From contig CAAGKZ010000018.1 in the NCBI GenBank assembly GCA_900770665.1, positions 1 through 53,952 of the forward strand: a DNA stretch of 53,952 nucleotides, in the 5' to 3' direction. Positions 41,548 through 49,723 of the stretch are shown piece after piece. A model generated the notes under the pieces. That model did not search any database. It saw only the letters and a program-made list of their open reading frames with translations, and was not told the DNA's origin. A program made the translations under genes and the position numbers. Position 1 is the stretch's first letter. The number at the start of each line of letters is the position of its first letter. Source of the DNA: Bacteroidaceae bacterium (GTDB lineage: Bacteria > Bacteroidota > Bacteroidia > Bacteroidales > Bacteroidaceae).

Positions 41548-42591
41548 ATGAAAGTTGTGATTGATGAGAAGATTCCCTATTTGCGTGACGCGCTGACAGC
41601 AATGAGTGTGGATGTAGTGGCGTTGCCGGGCGATGCCATAAAGAATGGCGATTTGCTTGATGCTGATGCGCTCTTTGTGCGTACCCGTACTAGGTGCAAT
41701 GCGAATTTGCTTGCGGGAACGGCAGTGCGCTTTGTCGGTACGGCGACCATAGGGTACGATCACATAGATGCCGAGTATTGTGCTGCAAACGGGATTGTGT
41801 GGACCAATGCTGCCGGCTGTAATGCAGGGGCTGTGCTGCAATATGTGCAGTCGGTTATCTACTCATGGGCGCGTGATAATGGTTGTGGTCTGCAGGGGCT
41901 TGTACTTGGAGTTGTGGGAGTGGGCGAGATAGGCTCTCGCGTTGCAACATGGGCCGGGAGTGTGGGGATGAGGGTGTTGGCAAACGACCCGCCGAAGACC
42001 GATGCCGGAGTATCCGGGCTTGTTTCGTTGGCTGAGGTTGCTGAACAGTGTGATATAATAACATTCCATCCGACTCTCAATGCCGATGGTAAGTACAAAA
42101 GCTACCATCTGGCCGATGATGATTTTTTTGCCTCCTTGAAGCATTGCAGGTTGCTGATAAATGCTTCGCGTGGTGCTGTTGTTGACAATGATGCTCTGTT
42201 GGCCTCTATTGATAGCGGCGTGGTGGAGTGTGCTGCAGTGGATGTGTGGGAAAATGAGCCTGATATAAATCTTTCGTTATTAAATAAGGTCTATATTGCA
42301 ACTCCGCATATTGCCGGCTATTCTGCCGAGGGTAAAATCAATGCGACGTCGATTGTGTTGGGCGAGTTCGCTCGCTATGTGGGTTATGTCGGCGAACTTC
42401 CGGTTCTGCGCCTTGATGCTCCGGAACAACCGGTTGTAAAGGCACCGACCGTGCCCGAGGCTCATCTTGCGATATACTCTCCCCTTGATGATACGCTAAT
42501 GTTGAAAAATGCTCCGGGCGACTTTGAACGGCTGCGCAATAATTACCGTTTGCGTCGCGAGCCCTCGGCATATACAATGGAAATAGAGTGA
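41548..42591 (+). CDS. pdxB: Erythronate-4-phosphate dehydrogenase
   Basis: A 347-residue D-2-hydroxyacid dehydrogenase of pyridoxal 5'-phosphate synthesis (DXP-dependent route). FVGTATIGYDHIDAEYCAANGI is the family signature. GVVGVGEIGSRVA is the NAD-binding glycine loop, with INASRGAVVDNDALL and the catalytic His in ATPHIAGYS after the DVWENEP motif. ATG 41548 was preferred over an upstream GTG at 41524, which lies inside the promoter's -7 element. Confidence 0.9.
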   Translation: MKVVIDEKIPYLRDALTAMSVDVVALPGDAIKNGDLLDADALFVRTRTRCNANLLAGTAVRFVGTATIGYDHIDAEYCAANGIVWTNAAGCNAGAVLQYVQSVIYSWARDNGCGLQGLVLGVVGVGEIGSRVATWAGSVGMRVLANDPPKTDAGVSGLVSLAEVAEQCDIITFHPTLNADGKYKSYHLADDDFFASLKHCRLLINASRGAVVDNDALLASIDSGVVECAAVDVWENEPDINLSLLNKVYIATPHIAGYSAEGKINATSIVLGEFARYVGYVGELPVLRLDAPEQPVVKAPTVPEAHLAIYSPLDDTLMLKNAPGDFERLRNNYRLRREPSAYTMEIE

Positions 42592-42626
42592 AAATGTACA
42601 ATTTGCGGCAAATATTTGCACATTTT
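42591..42626 (+). terminator. Weak hairpin after pdxB
   Basis: aaaatgtacaa pairs with ttgcacatttt over 11 bp with one mismatch, closing a 14-nt loop, directly after the stop codon. No long T-run follows except the tttt in the arm. Confidence 0.4.
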
Positions 42627-42669
42627 AATAGTGTTTGTGCAATGGCTGTGCGTTTTTTTTATAGATTTC

Positions 42670-42700
42670 TTTGTAGTTCTTAATTTTTGTCTTACATTTG
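42670..42700 (+). promoter_or_regulatory. Bacteroides-type promoter of acpP-fabF-rnc
   Basis: TTTG (42670-42673), a 19-bp spacer and TACATTTG (42693-42700) match the consensus fully. The leader to ATG 42739 is about 32 nt. Confidence 0.7.
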
Positions 42701-42738
42701 CGGCAAAGATAATTTATAAATCTTTAAAACTTACAATT

Positions 42739-42981
42739 ATGTCAGAAATCGAATCAAGAGTAAAAGCTATTATCATCGAGAAGTTCGGTGTATCAGAGTC
42801 AGAGGTTACATCAGAGGCTAACTTTACAAACGACTTGAGCGCTGACTCATTGGATAGAGTAGAGCTTATTATGGAAATCGAGGATGAGTTCGGTATCTCA
42901 ATCCCCGAGGATCAGGCTGAGAAAATTGCGACAGTAGGTGATGCTGTCAAGTATGTAGAGGAGAAGGTTGCCGAGAAGTAA
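42739..42981 (+). CDS. acpP: Acyl carrier protein
   Basis: An 80-residue acidic protein with the phosphopantetheine site DSLDRVELIMEIEDEF; the attachment serine is S37. MSEIESRVKAIIIEKFGV is a standard ACP start. The frame stays open upstream to 42616, but the promoter at 42670-42700 and homology fix ATG 42739. It lies 33 nt ahead of fabF, its partner in fatty-acid elongation. Confidence 0.95.
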   Translation: MSEIESRVKAIIIEKFGVSESEVTSEANFTNDLSADSLDRVELIMEIEDEFGISIPEDQAEKIATVGDAVKYVEEKVAEK

Positions 42982-43014
42982 TACTCTCTTCCTACTGTAC
43001 TCTAACAATTCTAT

Positions 43015-44277
43015 ATGAAACTTAGAAGAGTTGTTGTAACAGGTCTTGGTGCCGTTTCGCCCATTGGCAATGATGTTCCCACAATGTGGGAAAATGCAGT
43101 GAATGGAGTGAGTGGCGCAGGACCTATTACTCGTTTTGATTCCTACCTTTTCAAGACTCAGTTTGCTTGTGAGGTGAAGGATTTTGATCCTGCTGCGGCA
43201 ATGGACCGTCGTGATGTACGTAAAGTAGATGCAGATACCCACTATGGTGTAGCTGCAGCTGTCGAAGCGATAAACGACAGCGGTCTCGACTTTGAAAAGG
43301 TCGATTGCAACAGGGTTGGTGTGATATTTGGTGAAGGTATTGGCGGATTAGGCGCTCTTGAGGATGAAATGCGTGCATTCGCACTTAATCAGGAGAACGG
43401 CCCACGTTTTTCACCATTCCTGATAACAAAGATGATATCGGACATGACAACCGGTATTATTTCAATACGTTATGGATTGAAAGGTCCGAACTATGTGACT
43501 ACATCGGCGTGCGCTTCATCGTCAAATGCAATTATTGATGCTTATGACCAGATTCGTCTTGGCAGGGCCGATGTGATTGTTTCGGGTGGTGCCGAGGCTG
43601 CAATATGTAACATTGGCGTAGGTGCTTTCAATTCAATGCATGCTTTGTCTGTACGCAACGACGACCCAAAAGCGGCATCACGCCCGTTTAGCAAGAGTCG
43701 TGACGGTTTCGTTATCGGCGAAGGTGCAGCGTCGCTTATTCTTGAGGAGTATGAGCACGCTGTTGCACGTGGTGCAAAGATTTATGCCGAGATTGTCGGT
43801 ACCGGCTTGACTGCAGATGCATATCACATTACCGCTCCACACCCTGAGGGCGAGGGTGCTTATCGTGTGATGAAGGCTGCGATGGATGAGGCCGGTTTGC
43901 CATTGGAGAGTGTCGACTACATCAATGTGCATGGCACATCGACACCTGCCGGTGACATTGCCGAGGCAAAGGCAATCAAGAATCTTTTTGGAGAGCATGC
44001 CTATAAATTGAATATCAGTTCTACCAAGTCAATGACCGGTCACCTTCTTGGTGGTGCAGGTGCGTTGGAGGCTGTGCTTACAGTGCTCGCAATTGAGCAT
44101 GGTGTTGTGCCACCAACAATCAATCATGCCGATGGGGACGAGGACCCCGAGATTGATTATGGTATGAATTTTACATTTAACAAGGCTCAGAAGAGGGATG
44201 TGAAAGTCGCTTTGTCGAATACATTCGGCTTCGGTGGTCACAACGCAAGTGTTGCTTTTAAGAAAATTGAAGACTGA
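43015..44277 (+). CDS. fabF: Beta-ketoacyl-ACP synthase II
   Basis: A 420-residue condensing enzyme of type II fatty-acid synthesis. The catalytic triad is visible: C166 in TSACASSSNAI, H306 in NVHGTSTPAGD and H343 in KSMTGHLLGGAGA. The glycine-rich TFGFGGHNAS closes the C-terminus. It acts on malonyl-ACP supplied on the AcpP encoded just upstream. The reading frame of rnc begins inside its last codons. Confidence 0.95.
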   Translation: MKLRRVVVTGLGAVSPIGNDVPTMWENAVNGVSGAGPITRFDSYLFKTQFACEVKDFDPAAAMDRRDVRKVDADTHYGVAAAVEAINDSGLDFEKVDCNRVGVIFGEGIGGLGALEDEMRAFALNQENGPRFSPFLITKMISDMTTGIISIRYGLKGPNYVTTSACASSSNAIIDAYDQIRLGRADVIVSGGAEAAICNIGVGAFNSMHALSVRNDDPKAASRPFSKSRDGFVIGEGAASLILEEYEHAVARGAKIYAEIVGTGLTADAYHITAPHPEGEGAYRVMKAAMDEAGLPLESVDYINVHGTSTPAGDIAEAKAIKNLFGEHAYKLNISSTKSMTGHLLGGAGALEAVLTVLAIEHGVVPPTINHADGDEDPEIDYGMNFTFNKAQKRDVKVALSNTFGFGGHNASVAFKKIED

Positions 44278-44998
44278 TAGACTATTCAGGAAAATCATTG
44301 ATAGAATAAGACTCCTGTCCCGTAAGGACAGGGAGTCTTATTTGTTGTTATACTCCATTCTGGGCTATGTGCCTCGCGATATCAAACTCTACGAGATGGC
44401 CATGACGCACAGCTCGACGTCGGGCGTAAAGAAACTCTCCTGCAATGAGCGTCTTGAATTTCTTGGCGACGCGGTCCTGAGTTCAATAACGGCCGATTAT
44501 CTCTACTCGAATTTCAGTCGTGAGCGCGAAGGGTTCCTCACCAAGTCCCGCAGTAATCTGGTATGCCGTGAAAGGTTGAATGAACTCGCTCTTCAGATTG
44601 GTCTCGACAAGTATGTACACGCGTGCGGAGTTGCGCATCAGCATAATAATTATATATATGGCAATGCGCTTGAGGCTCTTGTAGGTGCCATTTATATTGA
44701 TAAAGGATACAAGCAGTGCCGTCGTTTTCTGCTCGACAGGGTTTTTCCACGCCTGGGGAACATTGAGTCTGTCGTGAAGGCTGACAAGAACTACAAGAGC
44801 CGTCTCATTGAATGGGGTCAAAAGAAACATATTGATGTGGAGTTCCGCATAGTTACCGAGGAACTGCGCAAGGAGGGTGTGTTCTTTGTTAGCGAAGTGC
44901 TCGTCGGTGGAGAGGTCTATGGTATTGGCGATGGATTCTCAAAGCGTGAGAGCCAGCAGAAGGCTGCCCGCCAGGCTTTGGCAAAACTGAAATCCTGA
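44234..44998 (+). CDS. rnc: Ribonuclease III
   Basis: A 254-residue double-strand-specific RNase. The catalytic domain has NERLEFLGDAVLSSITADYLY and NALEALVGAIYIDKGY (metal ligands); the C-terminal dsRNA-binding domain ends GDGFSKRESQQKAARQALAKL. ATG 44234 lies inside fabF. TTG 44267 would give 243 residues and a shorter overlap, closer to usual homologue starts (R-IID-IRLL). A stable hairpin at 44307-44340 sits in its early codons. The fabF-rnc order is common in Bacteroidetes. Confidence 0.9.
   Translation: MVTTQVLLLRKLKTDRLFRKIIDRIRLLSRKDRESYLLLYSILGYVPRDIKLYEMAMTHSSTSGVKKLSCNERLEFLGDAVLSSITADYLYSNFSREREGFLTKSRSNLVCRERLNELALQIGLDKYVHACGVAHQHNNYIYGNALEALVGAIYIDKGYKQCRRFLLDRVFPRLGNIESVVKADKNYKSRLIEWGQKKHIDVEFRIVTEELRKEGVFFVSEVLVGGEVYGIGDGFSKRESQQKAARQALAKLKS
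44307..44340 (+). promoter_or_regulatory. Strong hairpin inside the 5' part of rnc
   Basis: taagactcctgtcc (44307-44320) pairs with ggacagggagtctta (44326-44340): 14 base pairs, one bulged G, 5-nt loop cgtaa. It could be an RNase III target for feedback control, as known for the E. coli rnc leader, or an attenuator after fabF (followed by tttgttgtt). Confidence 0.5.
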
Positions 44999-45024
44999 AT
45001 TTTCTCTTATGTTTTAAAAACAAT

Positions 45025-45052
45025 AATTGCCGGGGTGTGTATCCCGGCAATT
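45025..45052. terminator. Convergent terminator between rnc and folB
   Basis: A perfect 10-bp stem, aattgccggg / cccggcaatt, with an 8-nt loop. T-rich sequence follows on the plus strand and aataattgtttttaaa on the minus strand, so it can serve both genes. Confidence 0.8.
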
Positions 45053-45054
45053 TC

Positions 45055-45423
45055 TTATCTTTTGCTTGAAAGTCTTACGGCAGCTTTGAGCCTGTCTCCT
45101 CCCATGGGCGGTGTGTCCTTGCATAAGGTGATGTTTATAGCATCGACCTGTCTGAATTTATCATATATTTTCTTGGAAATCCTGTTGCATACGTTTTCCA
45201 ACAGGTTCGATGGCTGTTGCATCTCCTCTTTCAGGATTTCGTACACGTCGGCATAGCTGACGGTGTTGTCAATCATGTCGCTTTCGGAACAGCTGCAATC
45301 GTTGACCTCGAGCTCCAGGTCTATTGTGAACCAGGCTCCAATCTCTCGCTCCTGTTGCATCACGCCATGATGTGCGAACAGATGCACATCGCGCAGTTCT
45401 ATGGTGTATTTGTCTATCTGCAT
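45055..45423 (-). CDS. folB: Dihydroneopterin aldolase
   Basis: A 122-residue FolB enzyme of folate synthesis, splitting dihydroneopterin to 6-hydroxymethyl-dihydropterin. IELRDVHLFAHHGVMQQEREIGAWFTIDLEL is the family start, with NTVSYADVYEIL and a C-terminal DRLKAAVRLSSKR. ATG 45423 fits homologues. The frame continues to 45513, but through a perfect palindrome and the end of nrdJ. It follows nrdJ on the same strand with a 47-nt gap made mostly of that palindrome. Confidence 0.9.
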   Translation of the reverse strand: MQIDKYTIELRDVHLFAHHGVMQQEREIGAWFTIDLELEVNDCSCSESDMIDNTVSYADVYEILKEEMQQPSNLLENVCNRISKKIYDKFRQVDAINITLCKDTPPMGGDRLKAAVRLSSKR

Positions 45424-45434
45424 AATTCTATTTG

Positions 45435-45464
45435 TTACAGTAGAGAACATGTTCTCTACTGTAA
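45435..45464. promoter_or_regulatory. Perfect 30-bp palindrome between nrdJ and folB
   Basis: Left arm ttacagtagagaaca (45435-45449) is the exact reverse complement of the right arm (45450-45464), with no spacer. It ends 11 nt ahead of the folB start and 6 nt past the nrdJ stop. No T-run follows on either side, so an operator or RNA-processing site is at least as likely as a terminator. Confidence 0.6.
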
Positions 45465-45470
45465 TATGTT

Positions 45471-48002
45471 TTATCCGCATTTTGAATATCCGCAACCGGG
45501 GCAGTGCAGACAACCCTCTTCAAATATCAGCTGCTGTTTGCAGTTAGGGCATTTCTCGGCGGTTGATGTACCGTCCTTGATATAACGCTTTAGGGCACGC
45601 TCGACACCGTTCTTCCAAGTGTTGATGTTGTCCGATGCCAATTGCAACGACGAAATCAGTTTGATGACCTGCTCGATAGGCATCTTGTATCGGAGCACGC
45701 CTGAAATCAGTTTTGCATAGTTCCAGAATTCAGGGTTGAAACGCTCTGACAATCCTTCGATTGTGGTCTTGTATCCAATCTTGTTCTCAAACTGGAAGTC
45801 GTAGCGCTTGCTTCCGTCCTCGTTCGTGTGCTTTATGATGATACCATGGGTGACATTCTTTGGCAATGGTATGCCATCTTCATCGTCCTGTTGTCCGGTG
45901 AAGATTTCGTATGGTTCTCCATTGAGCAAACCTATGAAAGCGACCCATTTCTCCTTGTTGTTCTGGAAACGTACAACGTCGGCCTCAAGTATGGTAGGAC
46001 GTACCTCTGTTATGAACGGTTTCATCTCCTCGCTCTCATTTTTCTCTTTCTTGCTGTCGGCAGAGACAAGAACTCCGGCGCGCGAACCGTCACGATACAC
46101 AGTACAACCCTTGCAACCGCATTTCCATGCTGTCACATACAGTTCGTTTACCAGTTTCTCGTCAACATTGTTGGGCAGGTTGATGGTTACACTGATGGAG
46201 TGGTCGACCCACTTCTGTATACGTCCTTGCATCTCCACTTTTGCTACCCAGTCAATGTCGTTGGATGTCGCCTTTGCATAAGGTGAGCGTGCTACAATGT
46301 TGTCAATCTCAACCTGTGAGTAACGTTTTGTGGTGTCTATTCCGCAACTTTTCATCCACTCTACAAATTTATGGTGGTATACAATGTACTCCTCGAATGA
46401 ATCACCATTCTCGTCGGTGAAGTCAACATGTACATTGGTGTCGTTGGGGTTTACCTTTCTGCGGCGTTTGTATACCGGCATGAATACAGGCTCAATGCCC
46501 GATGTTGTCTGCGTCATTATGCTTACGGTGCCGGTGGGCGCAATTGTCAGGCAGGCGATGTTGCGTCGGCCATACTTCTGCATATCGTCATACAGGCTTG
46601 GGCAGGCCTCTTTCAGGCGGTTGATGAAGGGGTTAGCAGCTTCGCGGTCAATGTTGAAAATCTCAAATGCTCCACGCTCCTTGGCAAGGTTTACCGATGA
46701 TGAGTAGGCGGCGATAGCCAGTGCCTTGTGAACTTCCTCGGAGAATGCTGTAGCCTCTTTACTGCCATAGCGCAGGCCCATTGCAGCAAGCATATCGCCT
46801 TCGGCTGTTATGCCCACGCCGGTGCGACGTCCCATACTGCTCTTGCGGTAAATCTTTTCCCATAACTTTCTTTCGGCACCTTTTACCTCTTCGCTTTCGG
46901 GGTCACTCTCGATTTTCTCCATAATGGCTTCTATCTTCTCAAGCTCAAGGTCAATGATGTCGTCCATTATGCGTTGTGTCTTTGTGGTATGCTCCTTGAA
47001 AAGTTCAAAGTCAAAGTAGGCCTCGGGAGTGAATGGGTTTACAACGTATGAGAAAAGGTTGATGGCTATCAGGCGGCATGAATCGTAGGGGCATAAGGGA
47101 ATTTCGCCGCAGGGATTGGTTGATACCGTCTCAAAACCGAGGTCGGCATAGCAATCCGGTATTGATTCGCGCTTTATGGTATCCCAGAAGAGTACGCCGG
47201 GTTCAGCCGATTTCCATGCATTGTGGATAATCTTCTCCCATAACTTTACAGCGTCAATCTCCTTTGTGTATATCGGATTCTCTGAATTGATCGGGTACTG
47301 CTGTATGTAAGGCATGGCAGTTGTTACCGCTTTCATGAATTCGTCATCTATCTTTACCGAGACATTCGCGCCGGTTACCTTTCCTTCGGTCATCTTTGCA
47401 TCAATGAAAGCCTCTGCATCGGGGTGTTTGATGGACACGCTGAGCATCAGCGCTCCGCGGCGGCCATCCTGGGCAACCTCGCGTGTGGAGTTTGAGTAGC
47501 GCTCCATGAACGGTACAAGGCCTGTTGAGGTGAGTGCCGAGTTTTTTACCGGTGAACCTTTGGGGCGTATGTGCGAAAGGTCGTGGCCTACACCGCCGCG
47601 GCGTTTCATGAGCTGAACCTGCTCCTCGTCGATGCGTATGATTGCACCGTATGAATCGGCTTTGCCTTCCATGCCTATTACGAAGCAGTTTGATAGTGAA
47701 GCTATCTGGTAATCGTTGCCTATTCCTGTCATTGGGCTGCCCGAGGGGACTACATATTTGAATTTGTCAAGCAAGTCAAATACCTCTTGTGCCGACATCG
47801 GATTGCTGTATTTTGACTCTATTCTTGCAATTTCGTTTGCAATTCTCCAATGCATCTCTTCCGGTGTCTTTTCATAGATGTTGCCAAAGGAGTCTTTCAG
47901 GGCATATTTGTTGACCCAGACCCTGGCTGCCAGTTCATCGCCAGCAAAGTAGTCGAGTGAAGCTTTGAACGCTTCGTCCTGAGAGTATTGTTGTAGTTTC
48001 AC
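45471..48002 (-). CDS. nrdJ: Adenosylcobalamin-dependent (class II) ribonucleotide reductase
   Basis: An 843-residue enzyme making deoxyribonucleotides with vitamin B12 and without oxygen or a second subunit. Features: IASLSNCFVIGM (first redox Cys), VSTNPCGEIPL near 293-303 (catalytic Cys and Glu), IAPTGTVSIMTQTTSGIEPVF, and a C-terminal Cys cluster (C818, C821, C831, C834, C837, C842) that holds the zinc ribbon and relay cysteines. A full promoter precedes it. The 5' leader is only about 48 nt, too short for a cobalamin riboswitch. Confidence 0.95.
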   Translation of the reverse strand: MKLQQYSQDEAFKASLDYFAGDELAARVWVNKYALKDSFGNIYEKTPEEMHWRIANEIARIESKYSNPMSAQEVFDLLDKFKYVVPSGSPMTGIGNDYQIASLSNCFVIGMEGKADSYGAIIRIDEEQVQLMKRRGGVGHDLSHIRPKGSPVKNSALTSTGLVPFMERYSNSTREVAQDGRRGALMLSVSIKHPDAEAFIDAKMTEGKVTGANVSVKIDDEFMKAVTTAMPYIQQYPINSENPIYTKEIDAVKLWEKIIHNAWKSAEPGVLFWDTIKRESIPDCYADLGFETVSTNPCGEIPLCPYDSCRLIAINLFSYVVNPFTPEAYFDFELFKEHTTKTQRIMDDIIDLELEKIEAIMEKIESDPESEEVKGAERKLWEKIYRKSSMGRRTGVGITAEGDMLAAMGLRYGSKEATAFSEEVHKALAIAAYSSSVNLAKERGAFEIFNIDREAANPFINRLKEACPSLYDDMQKYGRRNIACLTIAPTGTVSIMTQTTSGIEPVFMPVYKRRRKVNPNDTNVHVDFTDENGDSFEEYIVYHHKFVEWMKSCGIDTTKRYSQVEIDNIVARSPYAKATSNDIDWVAKVEMQGRIQKWVDHSISVTINLPNNVDEKLVNELYVTAWKCGCKGCTVYRDGSRAGVLVSADSKKEKNESEEMKPFITEVRPTILEADVVRFQNNKEKWVAFIGLLNGEPYEIFTGQQDDEDGIPLPKNVTHGIIIKHTNEDGSKRYDFQFENKIGYKTTIEGLSERFNPEFWNYAKLISGVLRYKMPIEQVIKLISSLQLASDNINTWKNGVERALKRYIKDGTSTAEKCPNCKQQLIFEEGCLHCPGCGYSKCG

Positions 48003-48056
48003 GTTGAATGGTTTTTATAGTTATAAGTACTGAAATGTTTTCTCAAAATTGGAATA

Positions 48057-48087
48057 CAAATTTAAAAATCAAATTCATAATTACCAA
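48057..48087 (-). promoter_or_regulatory. Bacteroides-type promoter of nrdJ
   Basis: Minus-strand TTTG (48087-48084), 19-bp spacer and TAAATTTG (48064-48057) match the consensus. Confidence 0.65.
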
Positions 48088-48276
48088 ACTTTTTCTTTTT
48101 CAACTTGTGTTAAAATAAAAAGTTTTCCAAAAATGTTTTTAACTATTTGTAAATCAATGATGTGGAAATTTAATTGGTGCTAAAAGTTTTCCAAAATGAA
48201 ATTTTATGTTTAAAACATATTGCTCTTCCATGATGTTTGTGTTGCGTGATGTGCTGTTCGCTCTTTTCCTTTATAA

Positions 48277-48315
48277 AGCATTGGCGGCTGCATCATTGAT
48301 GCAGCCGCCAATGCT
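48277..48315 (-). terminator. Hairpin terminator of dnaA
   Basis: Perfect 19-nt arms (48277-48295 and 48297-48315, agcattggcggctgcatca) surround a single t, so the innermost bases form the loop. The stem is GC-rich and followed on the minus strand by tttataaagg. Confidence 0.75.
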
Positions 48316-48331
48316 CGTTATACTGATTGTA

Positions 48332-49723
48332 TTATGCACTTAGTAGTGAATTGTCAATCTCTTCAAGTTCATAACGGAACTGTTTGTCGGTGTCGGCAAG
48401 GTTCTCGATTGTCTTGCAGGCGTGCAGTACTGTTGCATGATCCCTATCGCCAATATATTTGCCGATTTTTGAGGTTGACATATCAAGGTGTTTTTTTGCA
48501 AGATACATGGCAACCTGGCGTACAAGTACCACTTCGCGTTTGCGTGAACGAGTGTTTATTGCATTTACCTCAATGCCGTAATAGTCTGCAACCTTCTTTA
48601 TGATATCGTCAATGGTTATTGTCTTCTTTTCGTAATCCGAGAAGTCGCCGATTATTCTGCGTGCGAGATTTATGTCGATGTCTGCGTTGTTTATGGTAGA
48701 ATGTGCCATAATTGAAACAACAATACCTTCAAGGTCTCGTATGCTTGCGTTTACGTTCTCTGCTATATAGCAGATGACCTCTTCGGGGAATTTCAATCCA
48801 TCCCTGTATATCTTGTTGCGCAGGATGTTCTTACGCAGTTCAAGGTCGGGCTTTTCAATCTCTGCTGTCATGCCCCACTTGAATCTTGTAATTAAACGCT
48901 CTTCCATACCCTGCAGCTGTGCGGGTGAGCGGTCCGATGTCATAATCAGCTGCTTACCGTTCAAATGCAGGTGGTTGAATATATGGAAGAAAGCGTTCTG
49001 GGTCTTTTGAAGACCTGCAAACTCCTGAATATCGTCAATGATAAGGACATCAATGCTTTGATAGAATCTCATGAAATCATTGAAGTTCTTCTGGAGTATA
49101 GAATCTGTGTATTGTACCTGAAAAAGATGTGCCGAAACATAGAGCACGCGCAATTCAGGGTGCAATTCCTTTATTTTGATACCAATGGCGTTTATCAAGT
49201 GAGTCTTGCCAACGCCCGATGCTCCGTGGATGAACAAGGGGTTGAACGCTCTGCCCGGTTTGTCGGCAACACTGATGGCTACCGAGCGTGACAGGCGGTT
49301 ACTGATACCCTCTACATAGTTGTCGAAAGTGTATCGGTTGATGAGCATTGAATCCAGTTCCTGTATCGCCTCCTGTTTTGCAGTCGGGGCGTTGTTGCCG
49401 CTATTTGCGGTTCTGGCGCCGGTGGAAACAGGGGCTTCGGTGCCCACCTCCATGCTCAGGTTGTTGTCCTTGTCGGTGAGTACGCTGTACATGAGCTGTG
49501 TGCCCTGACCCATAACCTTGAATAGGGTTGAACGCAAAAGGTCGACAAAGTTACCTTCGAGAAACTCATATACAAAATTGCTCTTTACCTGTATGGTAAG
49601 AGTGTTGCCTTCATACTTGAGCGGTGTGATATCCGCGAACCAAGTATTGAAGGTTGTTTCAGAGACATTGTCACGAATGATCTCCAAACATTTTTGCCAT
49701 TTTGTATCGAGATTAGATGTCAT
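48332..49723 (-). CDS. dnaA: Chromosomal replication initiator protein DnaA
   Basis: A 463-residue AAA+ initiator. Domain I starts KWQKCLEIIRDNVSETTFNTWF. Domain III has Walker A HGASGVGKTHLINAIG, Walker B VLIIDDIQEFAG, and sensor SDRSPAQLQGMEERL. Domain IV ends with the signature IGDRDHATVLHACKTIE. ATG 49723 was chosen; TTG 49729 would add two residues. No dnaN or clear oriC lies next to it, which is usual for many Bacteroidetes. Confidence 0.95.
   Translation of the reverse strand: MTSNLDTKWQKCLEIIRDNVSETTFNTWFADITPLKYEGNTLTIQVKSNFVYEFLEGNFVDLLRSTLFKVMGQGTQLMYSVLTDKDNNLSMEVGTEAPVSTGARTANSGNNAPTAKQEAIQELDSMLINRYTFDNYVEGISNRLSRSVAISVADKPGRAFNPLFIHGASGVGKTHLINAIGIKIKELHPELRVLYVSAHLFQVQYTDSILQKNFNDFMRFYQSIDVLIIDDIQEFAGLQKTQNAFFHIFNHLHLNGKQLIMTSDRSPAQLQGMEERLITRFKWGMTAEIEKPDLELRKNILRNKIYRDGLKFPEEVICYIAENVNASIRDLEGIVVSIMAHSTINNADIDINLARRIIGDFSDYEKKTITIDDIIKKVADYYGIEVNAINTRSRKREVVLVRQVAMYLAKKHLDMSTSKIGKYIGDRDHATVLHACKTIENLADTDKQFRYELEEIDNSLLSA

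Larger units (their letters stand above)
48003..48331. other. AT-rich gap between dnaA and nrdJ
   Basis: No gene is seen. It holds the nrdJ promoter (48057-48087), a 15-nt direct repeat aaaagttttccaaaa at 48118-48132 and 48182-48196, and the terminator of dnaA (48277-48315). Single weak matches to a DnaA box (for example tgtggaaat near 48171) are not enough to call a replication origin. Confidence 0.6.

Noticed and set aside
47950..48060. Cobalamin riboswitch ahead of nrdJ
   Set aside because: The promoter match leaves a leader of only about 48 nt, far too short, and no B12-box-like sequence was seen.
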